From: Arminella tubonensis | GTDB taxonomy: Bacteria; Pseudomonadota; Alphaproteobacteria; Rhizobiales; Rhizobiaceae | Assembly: GCF_003240585.1 (NCBI RefSeq) | Contig: NZ_PCDP01000082.1 | Location: forward strand, 50,945-114,944 | Length of the DNA stretch: 64,000 bases | Direction of reading: 5' to 3' | In this document: positions 36,337 through 46,655 of the stretch, in pieces | Numbering within the stretch: the stretch's first letter is position 1 | How the letters are laid out: the number at the start of each line of letters is the position of its first letter | Translations under genes and position numbers: made by a program | Notes under the pieces: model-generated | The model's database searches: none | Seen by the model: only the letters and a program-made list of their open reading frames with translations | What the model was told of the DNA's origin: nothing

Positions 36337-38942
36337 TTCCTGACGACTCCTCTAAGTCCGCCGCCGATTAGGAACGTCGCGTCCATCAGCGCTATCATCG
36401 GACTGACCCCGCCCGACACCGCGAGGTAACGCGGGTGCCAATCGGGGTGAAACTTTGCTTTGAAGGCTCTTAGCCCCTTAAAATTGTAAAAACGTTCGCC
36501 GTGCTCGAAGACCGTTCCGCCGACCCGATCCCAGACCGGGGCAGATTCTCGCTTCGACATCCCCGAAAGCGGCGCCATGCCGAGGTTAAAGCGCTGAAAT
36601 CCGGCATTCCTAAGATGGTCGAGGATCTGCACGAACAGGAAGTCCATCGCGCCCTTCGGCGCATCGGGCGAGAAGCGCATCAGATCGACGGAGCCTTCCT
36701 CGTGGGTCTCGGTCACCAGGATGTTCGCAAAGGCAACGATCTTGCCGTCCTTCTTCAAGACGCCGACTGGTTGTGACAAAACATAGTCCGGATCGAAGGC
36801 ACCGAGCGAAAACCCTTTTTCCTTCGCATTGTGATCGTCGAGCCAGCTTTCGGAAACCGCCGCGAGCTCGTCAATGACGGACGCAACATCCTTGGGCTCG
36901 ATCACTGCGAATTCCAGTCCGTCGCGCACGGCGCGGCTGGCGGTCTGTCGAAGATTGGCCCACTTGCCGCCCTTGAGCTCGAATTGGGACAGGTTGACGA
37001 CCGCGAGCTCGCCGAGTTTGAAAGCCCGAAGCCCCGCATCGGCGCAGGATGGCAGCATCGCGGGAGATATCTGGTAGAACACGGCGCGGCAGCCGGCGGC
37101 TCGGGCCGTTTCGACGAAGCGCCAGACGAGATCGGGCAAGGCGTAGCGCGGACCGATCGGGTCGAACAGAGCGATCCAGGAACGACCGCGCTTGCCATAC
37201 ATGATGAAAGCATCGCCCCTTTCGGAAAACATGATGCTCTTGTCGCGCATCCTGACCAGATTGGCGTCGGCCACTCCATGCTTCTCGACGATGGCGACTG
37301 CGCGCTCTATTGCATCATCCGAGGCCGGCGCCAGCCGGGCGGTGGCCGGACGCAGCAGGCTGAACGTCGCGATCGCGGCCGAAAGAATGGAGATCCCGAG
37401 AACGGCGCGGAGCCCGCGCGGCGCCTCGTCGGCGAACTCGAACTGCCACCAGAGCTGATTGCTGTATTCGACGTCGCGATAGACGAAGAACAGAATGACG
37501 ACTGCGCAGATGCAGATCACGGCGATCGCAGTCAGCCAGCCCGTTGTCAGTGCCTGGTTGAACAGCGAGGCCGGGCGATTGAACAGCCGGCGGCTGACGA
37601 CCAGCCCGAAGATCAGGAACAGCAGGAACGCCGCTTCGACCACCGCGATCGCCTTCAGCAGCGAAAGCGTCAGCGCAAGCAGTGCCGAGCAGACCAGCAC
37701 CCACCAGGCGCCGTCGAGACGCTGACCAAGACCGCGGGCAGCGACGACCATGACGAGGCCGAGCAGGCTGGACAGGAAATGCGCGCTTTCGATGATCGAC
37801 AGCGGCACGTAGTCGGAGAGAAATTCGAGATTGGAGTCCGGCGTCGGCGTAACGCTCGAAAAGATCAGCATCACGCCAAGGAGCAGCGCAAAGGTCGACA
37901 GCAGTTGCGGCATCAGCCGGCCGCCGATGCGCCTGACGCTCGATGCAGCCGGATGATCGACGAAACGGCGCAATTCTGTCGCCGCTACTGCGAGAATGGC
38001 GATCACCAGCGGTATGACATGGTAGATGACGCGATAAAGTACCAGCGAGCCGAGCACGGCATCGACATTCACGGCATTGCCGAGCCAGGCAATAATGACC
38101 GTTTCGAAGACGCCGAGCCCCGCCGGAACGTGGCTGAGCACGCCGAGCCCAACGGCAATGGCATAGACTGCCAGGAAGCCAGGCCAGCCGATCGATGAAT
38201 CCGGCAGCAGGACGTAGAGAACCGATGCCGACGCCGCAATATCGAAGGCCGTCACCAGGAACTGCCGCGACCATGTGCGCGAATCCGGCAGTCGCAGCGA
38301 AAACGAGCCGATGGCGATTTCCCGTCCGCCGCGACCCATGAACAACAGCACGGCGAGGATCGAAAGGATCACCCCCGCCATCAGCCGCAGCCAGATACCG
38401 TCGATACCGATCAGCGGTCCCATCTCGTCTGCAATAACCAGGAGGGCGATCGAACCGACCGCGGCAAGACCAAGGCCGAAGGAGAGCGTGACGAAGGCGA
38501 TGACGCGGGTGATGTCTTCCGGGGTCAGCCCCAGGCGGGAATAGGCACGGTAGCGGATCGCGCCGGCGCTGAGTGCACCGAAGCCGGCGGTATTGCCCAC
38601 GGCATAAGCGCTGAAAGCAGTCAGCGCCACATGCGGAAACGGCAGCTTCTTGTCGATGAATTCCAGCGCGTTGACATCATAGAATACCAGCGCGAAAAAG
38701 CTTAAGCCCGTGAACAGGAGCGCAAGCAGGATGGAACTATACTTCGTCTCGCTGAGCGCGAGGACGACGTCGTCGTAGCGCACTTCGGTCGTCAGGTGAA
38801 AGATCGCCAAAGCGACGAGACCGAAGACGATGACACTGCCGAGCGCCAGGAGCTGCGTCTTGTATCTGCGCAAAATTCCGCCCAGCCAACCGTGCTCGAC
38901 CAGTTCCTCATCGGCGTCTTCCAGATCGATTTGGCTCGACAT
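36333..38942 (-). CDS. lpiA: lysylphosphatidylglycerol synthase/flippase (LpiA/MprF)
   Basis: 869 residues. The N-terminal about 540 residues are a flippase-like membrane domain with many helices; the C-terminal part (from about 545, MRDKSIMFSERGDAFIMYGKRGRSWIALFDPIG) is the DUF2156 lysyltransferase that moves lysine from Lys-tRNA to phosphatidylglycerol. RFSPDAPKGAMDFLFVQI and FNLGMAPLSGM are typical catalytic-domain segments. It lowers negative surface charge and protects against acid and cationic peptides. Known as low-pH-induced lpiA in rhizobia. Overlaps acvB by four bases. Confidence 0.95.
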   Translation of the reverse strand: MSSQIDLEDADEELVEHGWLGGILRRYKTQLLALGSVIVFGLVALAIFHLTTEVRYDDVVLALSETKYSSILLALLFTGLSFFALVFYDVNALEFIDKKLPFPHVALTAFSAYAVGNTAGFGALSAGAIRYRAYSRLGLTPEDITRVIAFVTLSFGLGLAAVGSIALLVIADEMGPLIGIDGIWLRLMAGVILSILAVLLFMGRGGREIAIGSFSLRLPDSRTWSRQFLVTAFDIAASASVLYVLLPDSSIGWPGFLAVYAIAVGLGVLSHVPAGLGVFETVIIAWLGNAVNVDAVLGSLVLYRVIYHVIPLVIAILAVAATELRRFVDHPAASSVRRIGGRLMPQLLSTFALLLGVMLIFSSVTPTPDSNLEFLSDYVPLSIIESAHFLSSLLGLVMVVAARGLGQRLDGAWWVLVCSALLALTLSLLKAIAVVEAAFLLFLIFGLVVSRRLFNRPASLFNQALTTGWLTAIAVICICAVVILFFVYRDVEYSNQLWWQFEFADEAPRGLRAVLGISILSAAIATFSLLRPATARLAPASDDAIERAVAIVEKHGVADANLVRMRDKSIMFSERGDAFIMYGKRGRSWIALFDPIGPRYALPDLVWRFVETARAAGCRAVFYQISPAMLPSCADAGLRAFKLGELAVVNLSQFELKGGKWANLRQTASRAVRDGLEFAVIEPKDVASVIDELAAVSESWLDDHNAKEKGFSLGAFDPDYVLSQPVGVLKKDGKIVAFANILVTETHEEGSVDLMRFSPDAPKGAMDFLFVQILDHLRNAGFQRFNLGMAPLSGMSKRESAPVWDRVGGTVFEHGERFYNFKGLRAFKAKFHPDWHPRYLAVSGGVSPMIALMDATFLIGGGLRGVVRK

Positions 38943-39347
38943 AAACTACCTGTTTTGAATTGGCTTTTGGCCAGCTCCGTTCATCGGATGTGCAGTACAG
39001 CCAACATCTATATTTCTCATGACTGCCTGCATACATTTCGCGAGGCTCCAGTGTTGAGCGCTCCAATCGTTCTCAATTCGGGCAATTTTGGCGCAGATCT
39101 CGCTCCCGCAGCAATGAATCCGTTATTTGCAAAAGGAAATTGTCATTTATGATCGATCTGGGCTTATCCACACACAATTCATCGGCCGCCGCGCCTCGCG
39201 TCGACGTTGGTCGCTGCGCTGTAGCAGCTATTTCTGGCCTAGTCCAAATGTGTGAGATTCGGAAGAAGTGCCCGGCACAATCACGATTGGCCGCTGCTCA
39301 TGCGAGCAAGCGACTAGATCGGGACCCGGAAATCTAAAAAAAGGGAA
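38943..39347. other. gene-free stretch upstream of lpiA with one DnaA-box match
   Basis: About 400 bp with no protein-like ORF. It should contain the lpiA promoter on the minus strand; in relatives this promoter responds to acid, but I see no box I can name. A perfect DnaA-box consensus TTATCCACA lies at 39164-39172. Composition is more AT-rich than the flanking genes. Confidence 0.45.
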
Positions 39348-39348
39348 A

Positions 39349-39374
39349 AGTGCGATCCACGACGACCGGTGGAT
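39349..39374 (-). terminator. terminator downstream of the 6S RNA candidate
   Basis: Stem ATCCAC (39355-39360) / GTGGAT (39369-39374), loop of eight, followed on the minus strand by a pyrimidine run of the form CGCACTTTTCCC then T7 (39336-39354). Consistent with ending the 6S transcript or its precursor. Confidence 0.6.
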
Positions 39375-39410
39375 TTTTACGATCCTGGGTGCCTACAAAC
39401 GTAGGTGGGC

Positions 39411-39570
39411 GCCGTGTGACCAAGCCCACGAGCCTAGTCAGGGACAGCTCCCTTTGGATCGAGTATGGCCCCAGGGATTGTGGTTCCTGTCGGGAAGCGT
39501 AGACCGCAAGCAGACATATAGGGCGATTTTGGACGACACACCAGTGCCACACGGCTTCGCGCAGAGAAAT
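39411..39570 (-). ncRNA. ssrS: 6S RNA (ssrS) candidate
   Basis: A 160-nt stretch on the minus strand, 14 bp after the zapA stop, where 6S RNA lies in most proteobacteria. It opens with ATTTCTCTG, the same first bases as E. coli 6S, and its ends pair through GCCGTGTG (39555-39548) with CACACGGC (39418-39411), enclosing a long irregular rod with a GGGAGCTGTCCC hairpin. 6S mimics an open promoter and sequesters sigma-70 RNA polymerase. The call rests on position, length and closing stem; boundaries were not verified by alignment. Confidence 0.72.
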
Positions 39571-39584
39571 AAATGTAGCCGCGG

Positions 39585-39962
39585 CTAGTTCGTTTCGGCG
39601 CCGGGCCGGGCCACGAGTTTCTCCGCAATGCCGCGGATGTTGGTCGTGACTTCATTAAGCACCGTCGCCAGGCTCTCCTCCGTCCTCGCGTTTGAGGCAA
39701 GCACCGTATCGCGATTGCTACGCAACGTCTCGAGTTCGGACTCGAGACCGCTGACCCGCCGCGTCAGTTCCGCCACCTCGTCGGTGATCATGATGCCGGC
39801 CATGACCGTGACCCTGAGATCGCCGATCTCGCCGAACTGATCCTTCAGGTGGCTGACATAGCGGTCGAAGCGCGTCGCGAGATCGGTCAGATGATCTTCC
39901 TGCCCCTCCTCGCAGGCCATGCGATAGGCCTTGCCGTCGATCGTTACCGTTACCTGTGCCAT
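39585..39962 (-). CDS. zapA: cell division protein ZapA
   Basis: 125 residues. N-terminal ZapA domain (AQVTVTIDGKAYRMACEEGQEDHLTDLATRFDRYVSHL) and a C-terminal coiled coil (ISEL-like VAELTRRVSGLESELETLR). Binds and bundles FtsZ at the division site. It follows the DUF4164 gene by 54 bp and precedes the 6S RNA candidate. Confidence 0.93.
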   Translation of the reverse strand: MAQVTVTIDGKAYRMACEEGQEDHLTDLATRFDRYVSHLKDQFGEIGDLRVTVMAGIMITDEVAELTRRVSGLESELETLRSNRDTVLASNARTEESLATVLNEVTTNIRGIAEKLVARPGAETN

Positions 39963-40016
39963 CCGACTCTTCGCTTCCTACCCTGCTGTTCCCGCACGCC
40001 GTCCGAAGTCGGGTGG

Positions 40017-40292
40017 TTAGCGGTCCAGCACGGCTCTGATCGTTTCCATCGCTGTCACCAGCCGGCGCGAGACCTCGCGATTGACTTCCTCGAGCCGGTT
40101 GGCCCGAAACTCCGCCTGGTCCAGTTCCTGAGCAAGTCGCGAGCGGTCCGTATGGATCCTGCGGACTTCTCCGTCCATCTCGCCTCGTTCACGCTCGCGC
40201 TCGAAACGCATGTCGACCGCATTATCAAGTGCGGCTATTGCCTGGCGAAGCCCGTCGAGCGCCGCATCCACCGTCTTGCCTGTGGGCATCAT
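40017..40292 (-). CDS. DUF4164 coiled-coil protein
   Basis: 91 residues, almost entirely a charged coiled coil (ALDNAVDMRFERERERGEMDGEVRRIHTDRSRLAQELDQAEFRANRLEEVNREVSRRL). It matches the small DUF4164 family found next to zapA in Rhizobiales. Co-directional with zapA, 54 bp upstream, so a role in division is plausible but not shown. Its promoter region contains two adjacent GANTC sites. Confidence 0.85.
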   Translation of the reverse strand: MMPTGKTVDAALDGLRQAIAALDNAVDMRFERERERGEMDGEVRRIHTDRSRLAQELDQAEFRANRLEEVNREVSRRLVTAMETIRAVLDR

Positions 40293-40700
40293 GTCTTTCG
40301 GTCCTTAGCGCCAAGATTCCGAATCACCACATTCGGCCACTTGTCTGATTTGTAACAATATTCAACTCGGGAAGTGTGCGTCAATAAAGGCAATGACGTC
40401 CAACAGGCGCTATTCTGTGGATGAACCCCCAGCTTTTTACGGCTTCGTCGCTCATTTTTGCCAAAGTCGTCTTTTGTATACCGCCGCGGTCAAATGTCGA
40501 AAAACGTCGCACCCTACCGGAACCGGCTTTGGATTTATTGACTTGCTCGTATCAAATGCTATGTCTCAGCCACCTGGGGCCAACCTGGAACTGGCGGTTT
40601 TTCGGACCCGCCCAATTCAGGGGTGGCCTTTCAAACCGATGGTCCTTACCTCCCACGCTTGCGACCATCCCCTGAACCCGGAACCCTGCGGAAAAACCCC
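40293..40700. other. divergent promoter region between DUF4164-zapA and tkt
   Basis: About 400 bp without a convincing gene. It holds a side-by-side pair of CcrM methylation sites, GATTC-C-GAATC (40315-40325), 23 bp before the DUF4164 start, and a near-consensus DnaA box TGTGGATGA (40417-40425). The tkt promoter must be here as well, but its boxes are not clear. Several short ORFs on both strands look random. Confidence 0.5.
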
Positions 40701-42677
<1,977 letters not shown>

Positions 42678-42775
42678 TTGCGAACAACGCGGCCTTATTA
42701 CGAAATTGGGAGGGCGCCTGCCGCGTCCTCCGTTTCACCGAAAAACAAAGCCCTGCCTGATTGGGAGAGAACTCA

Positions 42776-43786
42776 ATGACTGTTAAAGTAGCCATCAACG
42801 GCTTCGGCCGCATCGGCCGCAACGTCCTCCGTGCCATCGTCGAATCCGGCCGCACCGACATCGAAGTCGTGGCGATCAACGACCTCGGCCCGGTCGAGAC
42901 CAACGCCCATCTGCTTCGCTACGACAGCATCCACGGCCGCTTCCCGTCCGAAGTTAAGGTCGAGGGTGATACGATCATCGTCGGCAACGGCAAGCCGATC
43001 AAGGTCACCGCCGTCAAGGACCCCGCAGCCCTGCCGCACGGAGTATATGGCGTCGATATCGCGCTCGAATGCACCGGCATCTTCACCTCGCGTGACAAGG
43101 CCGCCCTGCACCTGACCGCCGGCGCCAAGCGCGTGGTCATCTCGGCACCTGCCGATGGCGCCGACCTCACCGTCGTCTTCGGCGTCAACCATGACCAGCT
43201 GACTAGGGAACACCTGGTCATCTCCAACGCTTCCTGCACGACGAACTGCCTGGTTCCCGTCGTCAAGGTCCTGAACGATGCCATCGGCATCGACCACGGT
43301 TTCATGACCACCATTCACTCCTACACGGGTGACCAGCCGACGCTCGACACAATGCACAAGGATCTCTATCGCGCCCGCGCCGCGGCGCTCTCGATGATCC
43401 CGACTTCGACGGGTGCTGCCAAGGCTGTCGGTCTCGTACTGCCGGAACTGAAGGGCAAGCTCGACGGCACCTCGATCCGCGTGCCGACCCCGAACGTCTC
43501 CGTCGTCGACTTCAAGTTCGTCGCCAAGCGCGACACGACCATCCAGGAAGTCAACGAGGCTATCAAGGCTGCCTCCAATGGCAAGCTCAAGGGCATTCTC
43601 GGCTATACCGACGAGCCGCTGGTTTCCCGCGACTTCAATCACGACAGCCACTCCTCGATCTTCGCGACCGACCAGACGAAGGTCCTGGAAGGCAAGTTCG
43701 TGCGCGTCCTGTCCTGGTACGACAATGAATGGGGCTTCTCGAACCGCATGGCCGACACCTCGGTCGCCTTCGCCAAGCTCATCTGA
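42776..43786 (+). CDS. gap: glyceraldehyde-3-phosphate dehydrogenase, type I
   Basis: 336 residues from the ATG at 42776, with GGGAGA upstream. NAD-binding NGFGRIGRNVLRA at the N-terminus; the catalytic cysteine is C154 in SNASCTTNCL; STGAAKAVGLVLPELKGKL and WYDNEWGFSNRM are invariant family segments. Oxidises glyceraldehyde-3-phosphate to 1,3-bisphosphoglycerate. Lies 98 bp after tkt and seven bases before the next gene. Confidence 0.97.
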   Translation: MTVKVAINGFGRIGRNVLRAIVESGRTDIEVVAINDLGPVETNAHLLRYDSIHGRFPSEVKVEGDTIIVGNGKPIKVTAVKDPAALPHGVYGVDIALECTGIFTSRDKAALHLTAGAKRVVISAPADGADLTVVFGVNHDQLTREHLVISNASCTTNCLVPVVKVLNDAIGIDHGFMTTIHSYTGDQPTLDTMHKDLYRARAAALSMIPTSTGAAKAVGLVLPELKGKLDGTSIRVPTPNVSVVDFKFVAKRDTTIQEVNEAIKAASNGKLKGILGYTDEPLVSRDFNHDSHSSIFATDQTKVLEGKFVRVLSWYDNEWGFSNRMADTSVAFAKLI

Positions 43787-43793
43787 AGCCCGC

Positions 43794-44375
43794 ATGTTCC
43801 GCTCTCTCCGACAAACGAACGCCCGCTGGCGTCCGTTCGATGGAGAAGGACTGGAACATCTGACGATTCGTCCTGTCGAAACTTCCGCCGGCGCCATAAT
43901 CCGCGCCGGTGGCACTATTATAGGCGACCGGGGCGGAACGCCCTACGGCGTAAGCTATCGCATCGACTGTTCTCCCCATTGGGAGGTGCTGTTCTTTTCC
44001 GTCGAGACCACCGACGGCCGAACCGTCGCGCTATGGTCCGATGGCAATGGGCATTGGCGGCATGCTGACGGCAGGCCCCTGCCTGATTTCGATGGCTGCA
44101 TCGATATCGACCTGGCTGGCACTCCATTCACCAACAGCTTGCCGATCCGCCGACTAGACCTGACGCCCGGTTCTGCCGCGGCCAAGCTGAACATGCTCTA
44201 CATCCCGTTCGACACATTCGAGCCGACACGCGACGCCCAGCGCTACAGCTGTCTCAAGCAAGACGCACTGTATCGCTACGAAGCCGAGGAGCGGTCTTTC
44301 ACCGCCGATCTGCCTGTCGATGAAGATGGCTTGGTTCTCGACTATCCCGGCCTTTTCCAGCGTCTGGCGCTGTAA
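43794..44375 (+). CDS. putative glycolipid-binding (DUF1089) protein
   Basis: 193 residues from the ATG at 43794. The sequence (ARWRPFDGEGLEHLTIRP, YRIDCSPHWEVLFFSVET, WRHADGRPLPDFDGCIDIDLAGTPFTNSLPIRRLDL, ...YSCLKQDALYRYEAEERSFTADLPVDEDGLVLDYPGLFQRL) fits the PF06475 putative glycolipid-binding family, a beta-barrel made of repeated strands. No signal peptide; cytosolic. It begins seven bases after gap, so it is likely co-transcribed, which is curious for a lipid-binding protein. Function unproven. Confidence 0.85.
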   Translation: MFRSLRQTNARWRPFDGEGLEHLTIRPVETSAGAIIRAGGTIIGDRGGTPYGVSYRIDCSPHWEVLFFSVETTDGRTVALWSDGNGHWRHADGRPLPDFDGCIDIDLAGTPFTNSLPIRRLDLTPGSAAAKLNMLYIPFDTFEPTRDAQRYSCLKQDALYRYEAEERSFTADLPVDEDGLVLDYPGLFQRLAL

Positions 44376-44731
44376 GCTAACCGTCACAATCCGAAACGTT
44401 GTTTCTGACCGGACATATTTTCCGATCTCCTTGATTTACGCCACATTTCGCCCTTCTCTGGTCCAGATCGATCTCTAAATTTTTAATCGTTGGACATCTC
44501 CCAACCTCGCTCCGACCCCTGTTGCCGCTTCGGCAAACCGACACTGCGCCAAGTTGAAGTTTGACAGGCGGGCATTGGACCTGCACGCTCGGTCTAAGTT
44601 CATGGCCGGGCCTTTCAGCACGGCTCGATGTCTTGTCAGGGGGAAGCGCGCGACAGGAGAAATCCGGACAGCTGCAGGCATCTAGGTGTCGTCAGAGCTC
44701 CGGTCACATGCGGTAAGAAGGGGAACGGTCG
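44376..44731 (+). other. 356-bp gene-free stretch before the antiporter
   Basis: No protein-like ORF. A perfect small hairpin TTGCCG-CTT-CGGCAA is at 44522-44536, not followed by T's. The antiporter start is a GTG with GGGGAAC some bases upstream. The length leaves room for a leader RNA, but no known riboswitch core was recognised. Confidence 0.4.
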
Positions 44732-46582
44732 GTGGAAGCATTCTACATCGTGGTCTTGGTCTCGACGGTTCTGGTCCTGATCGCCGCGTTTTCCAGCCTT
44801 CTTGCGTTTCGCTTCGGCGCCCCCTTGCTGCTGCTCTTCCTGTTGATCGGCCTGATCGCCGGCACGGACGGACTTGGCATCGAGTTCAGCAACAATTATC
44901 TCGCCTATATTCTCGGCTCGATCGCCCTTGCCGTCATCCTGTTTGATAGCGGCTATGGAACTTCGCTCCAGTCCTTCAAGATTGCTGCCATCCCATCGTT
45001 GACGCTTGCCTCCGCCGGCGTGCTGATGACCGCTTCCCTCTGCGGCCTTGCCGCCTCCTTTCTCCTCGGCTTCACCTGGCTCGAAGGTCTGCTGCTCGGC
45101 TCCATCGTCGCCTCGACCGACGCGGCCGCCGTCTTCTTCCTGCTGCGCATCGGCGGCATCAACATCCGCGACAAGGTGCGCTCGACGCTGGAAGTCGAAT
45201 CCGGCACCAACGACCCGATGGCGATCTTCCTCACCATCGCGCTCGTCGAGACCATCGGCAGCGGCGAAGGCTATGGCGGCATCAATCTCGCCATGCTGGC
45301 GATGTTCGTTCAGCAGATGGGGCTCGGCGTCATCCTCGGCCTGCTCGGCGGCATGATGATCGTGCTGGTCGCAGGACGGCTGGAGACGGATCGCGGCCTG
45401 ACCCCGATCTTCGTTCTGGCGCTCGCGCTCCTGGTCTTCTCGTTCACCGGCGCCGTCGGCGGCAGCGGCTTCCTTGCCGTCTATGTCGCCGGCATCTACG
45501 CCGGCAACAAGAAAATGCCGGCATCGGCCACCATCAAGCGCTTCCAGGACGGCATGACCTGGCTTGCCCAGATCGTCATGTTCCTGGTGCTTGGTCTGCT
45601 TGCCACGCCTTCGCAATTTCCGGCGATCGCAATCCCGGCCGTGCTTCTGGCCCTGTTCCTGATCTTCGTCGCCCGCCCGATCGCCGTCTGGCTCTGTCTG
45701 CTGCCGTTCGACTATATCCAGCGCGAGACCGGCTTCGTCGCCTGGGTCGGGTTACGTGGCGCTGTCTCCATCCTTCTCGCCATCATGCCGATCCTCGGCA
45801 ACCTTGATCATGCCCAGACCTATTTCAACGTCGCCTTCATCGTCGTGCTGGTCTCGCTGCTGGTCCAGGGATGGACCATCAAGCCGGTCGCCAAGAAGCT
45901 CGGCCTGATCACTCCGCCGCGGATTGGCGCCGTGCAGAAAGTCGAGATCGACCTGCCGGGCGCCGCCCACCACGAACTGCTCTCCTATCGCGTCGTCAAG
46001 GACAGCCCCGTGCTGCGCGGCGAGCGGATACCGCGCTGGGCCATGCCGTCGCTGGTGGTGCGCGACGGAAAGTCGATGCGCTACCAATATGCCGGCCGTC
46101 TACGCGAAAACGACCTCGTCTACCTCTTCATCGCTCCAAGCTATTCACGCCTGCTCGACCGGCTCTTCGCCAGCCGCGCGCCAGTCGATCCTGAAGACAC
46201 CGACTTCTTCGGGTCGTTCACGATCTCGCCGCTGCGCCCGGCAGCCGACCTCGACGCGGCCTACGGCCCGGGCCTTTTGAACGAGCAGGAGAGGACGCTA
46301 ACCATCGCCGAATTGATGAAGCAGCGCCTCGGCGGCAAGGCGGACTATGCCGACCGCGTACGCCTCGGTTCCCTTATCCTGATCGTTCGCGACCTCGACG
46401 AGACGGATCATATCCGCTCGGTCGGCATGTCGCTCGAAGCCGTGGAACCGGCGATGAATTTCCCCATCTTCATCAATATGCACGAGATCGTCGACCGCCT
46501 CCGCGACTTCGTTCGCAAGCGCGGCAAGCAGCCGGCCAAGCAGATTTCAAACGATTCGAATACAGGCGAAAACGAGGCATGA
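44732..46582 (+). CDS. CPA1-type potassium/proton antiporter (NhaP2/CvrA-like)
   Basis: 616 residues, GTG start. Twelve or so membrane helices in residues 1-385; the ion-binding motifs GSIVASTDAAAVFFLLR and VESGTNDPMAIFL (the ND pair) are those of CPA antiporters. The cytosolic C-terminus has a TrkA-C (RCK_C) domain (DSPVLRGERIPRWAMPSLVVRDG... LRENDLVYLFI) and a further CorC-like region (ADYADRVRLGSLILIVRDLDETDHIRSVGMSLE). Exchanges K+ or Na+ for protons across the inner membrane. Not obviously linked to the glycolytic neighbours. Confidence 0.9.
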   Translation: MEAFYIVVLVSTVLVLIAAFSSLLAFRFGAPLLLLFLLIGLIAGTDGLGIEFSNNYLAYILGSIALAVILFDSGYGTSLQSFKIAAIPSLTLASAGVLMTASLCGLAASFLLGFTWLEGLLLGSIVASTDAAAVFFLLRIGGINIRDKVRSTLEVESGTNDPMAIFLTIALVETIGSGEGYGGINLAMLAMFVQQMGLGVILGLLGGMMIVLVAGRLETDRGLTPIFVLALALLVFSFTGAVGGSGFLAVYVAGIYAGNKKMPASATIKRFQDGMTWLAQIVMFLVLGLLATPSQFPAIAIPAVLLALFLIFVARPIAVWLCLLPFDYIQRETGFVAWVGLRGAVSILLAIMPILGNLDHAQTYFNVAFIVVLVSLLVQGWTIKPVAKKLGLITPPRIGAVQKVEIDLPGAAHHELLSYRVVKDSPVLRGERIPRWAMPSLVVRDGKSMRYQYAGRLRENDLVYLFIAPSYSRLLDRLFASRAPVDPEDTDFFGSFTISPLRPAADLDAAYGPGLLNEQERTLTIAELMKQRLGGKADYADRVRLGSLILIVRDLDETDHIRSVGMSLEAVEPAMNFPIFINMHEIVDRLRDFVRKRGKQPAKQISNDSNTGENEA

Positions 46583-46655
46583 ACGCCTTGCGTATCATCG
46601 CATCCGTAGTATGGTCGGCCCAAACTCGTACGCATAACAACCCCGGATATGACAA

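Noticed and set aside
36831..38198. 455-codon plus-strand reading inside lpiA
   Set aside because: Charged, repeat-like composition typical of the antisense of membrane-protein codons.
39268..39588. Short ORFs on both strands over the 6S region
   Set aside because: No ribosome binding sites or protein-like composition; the RNA explanation fits position and pairing better.
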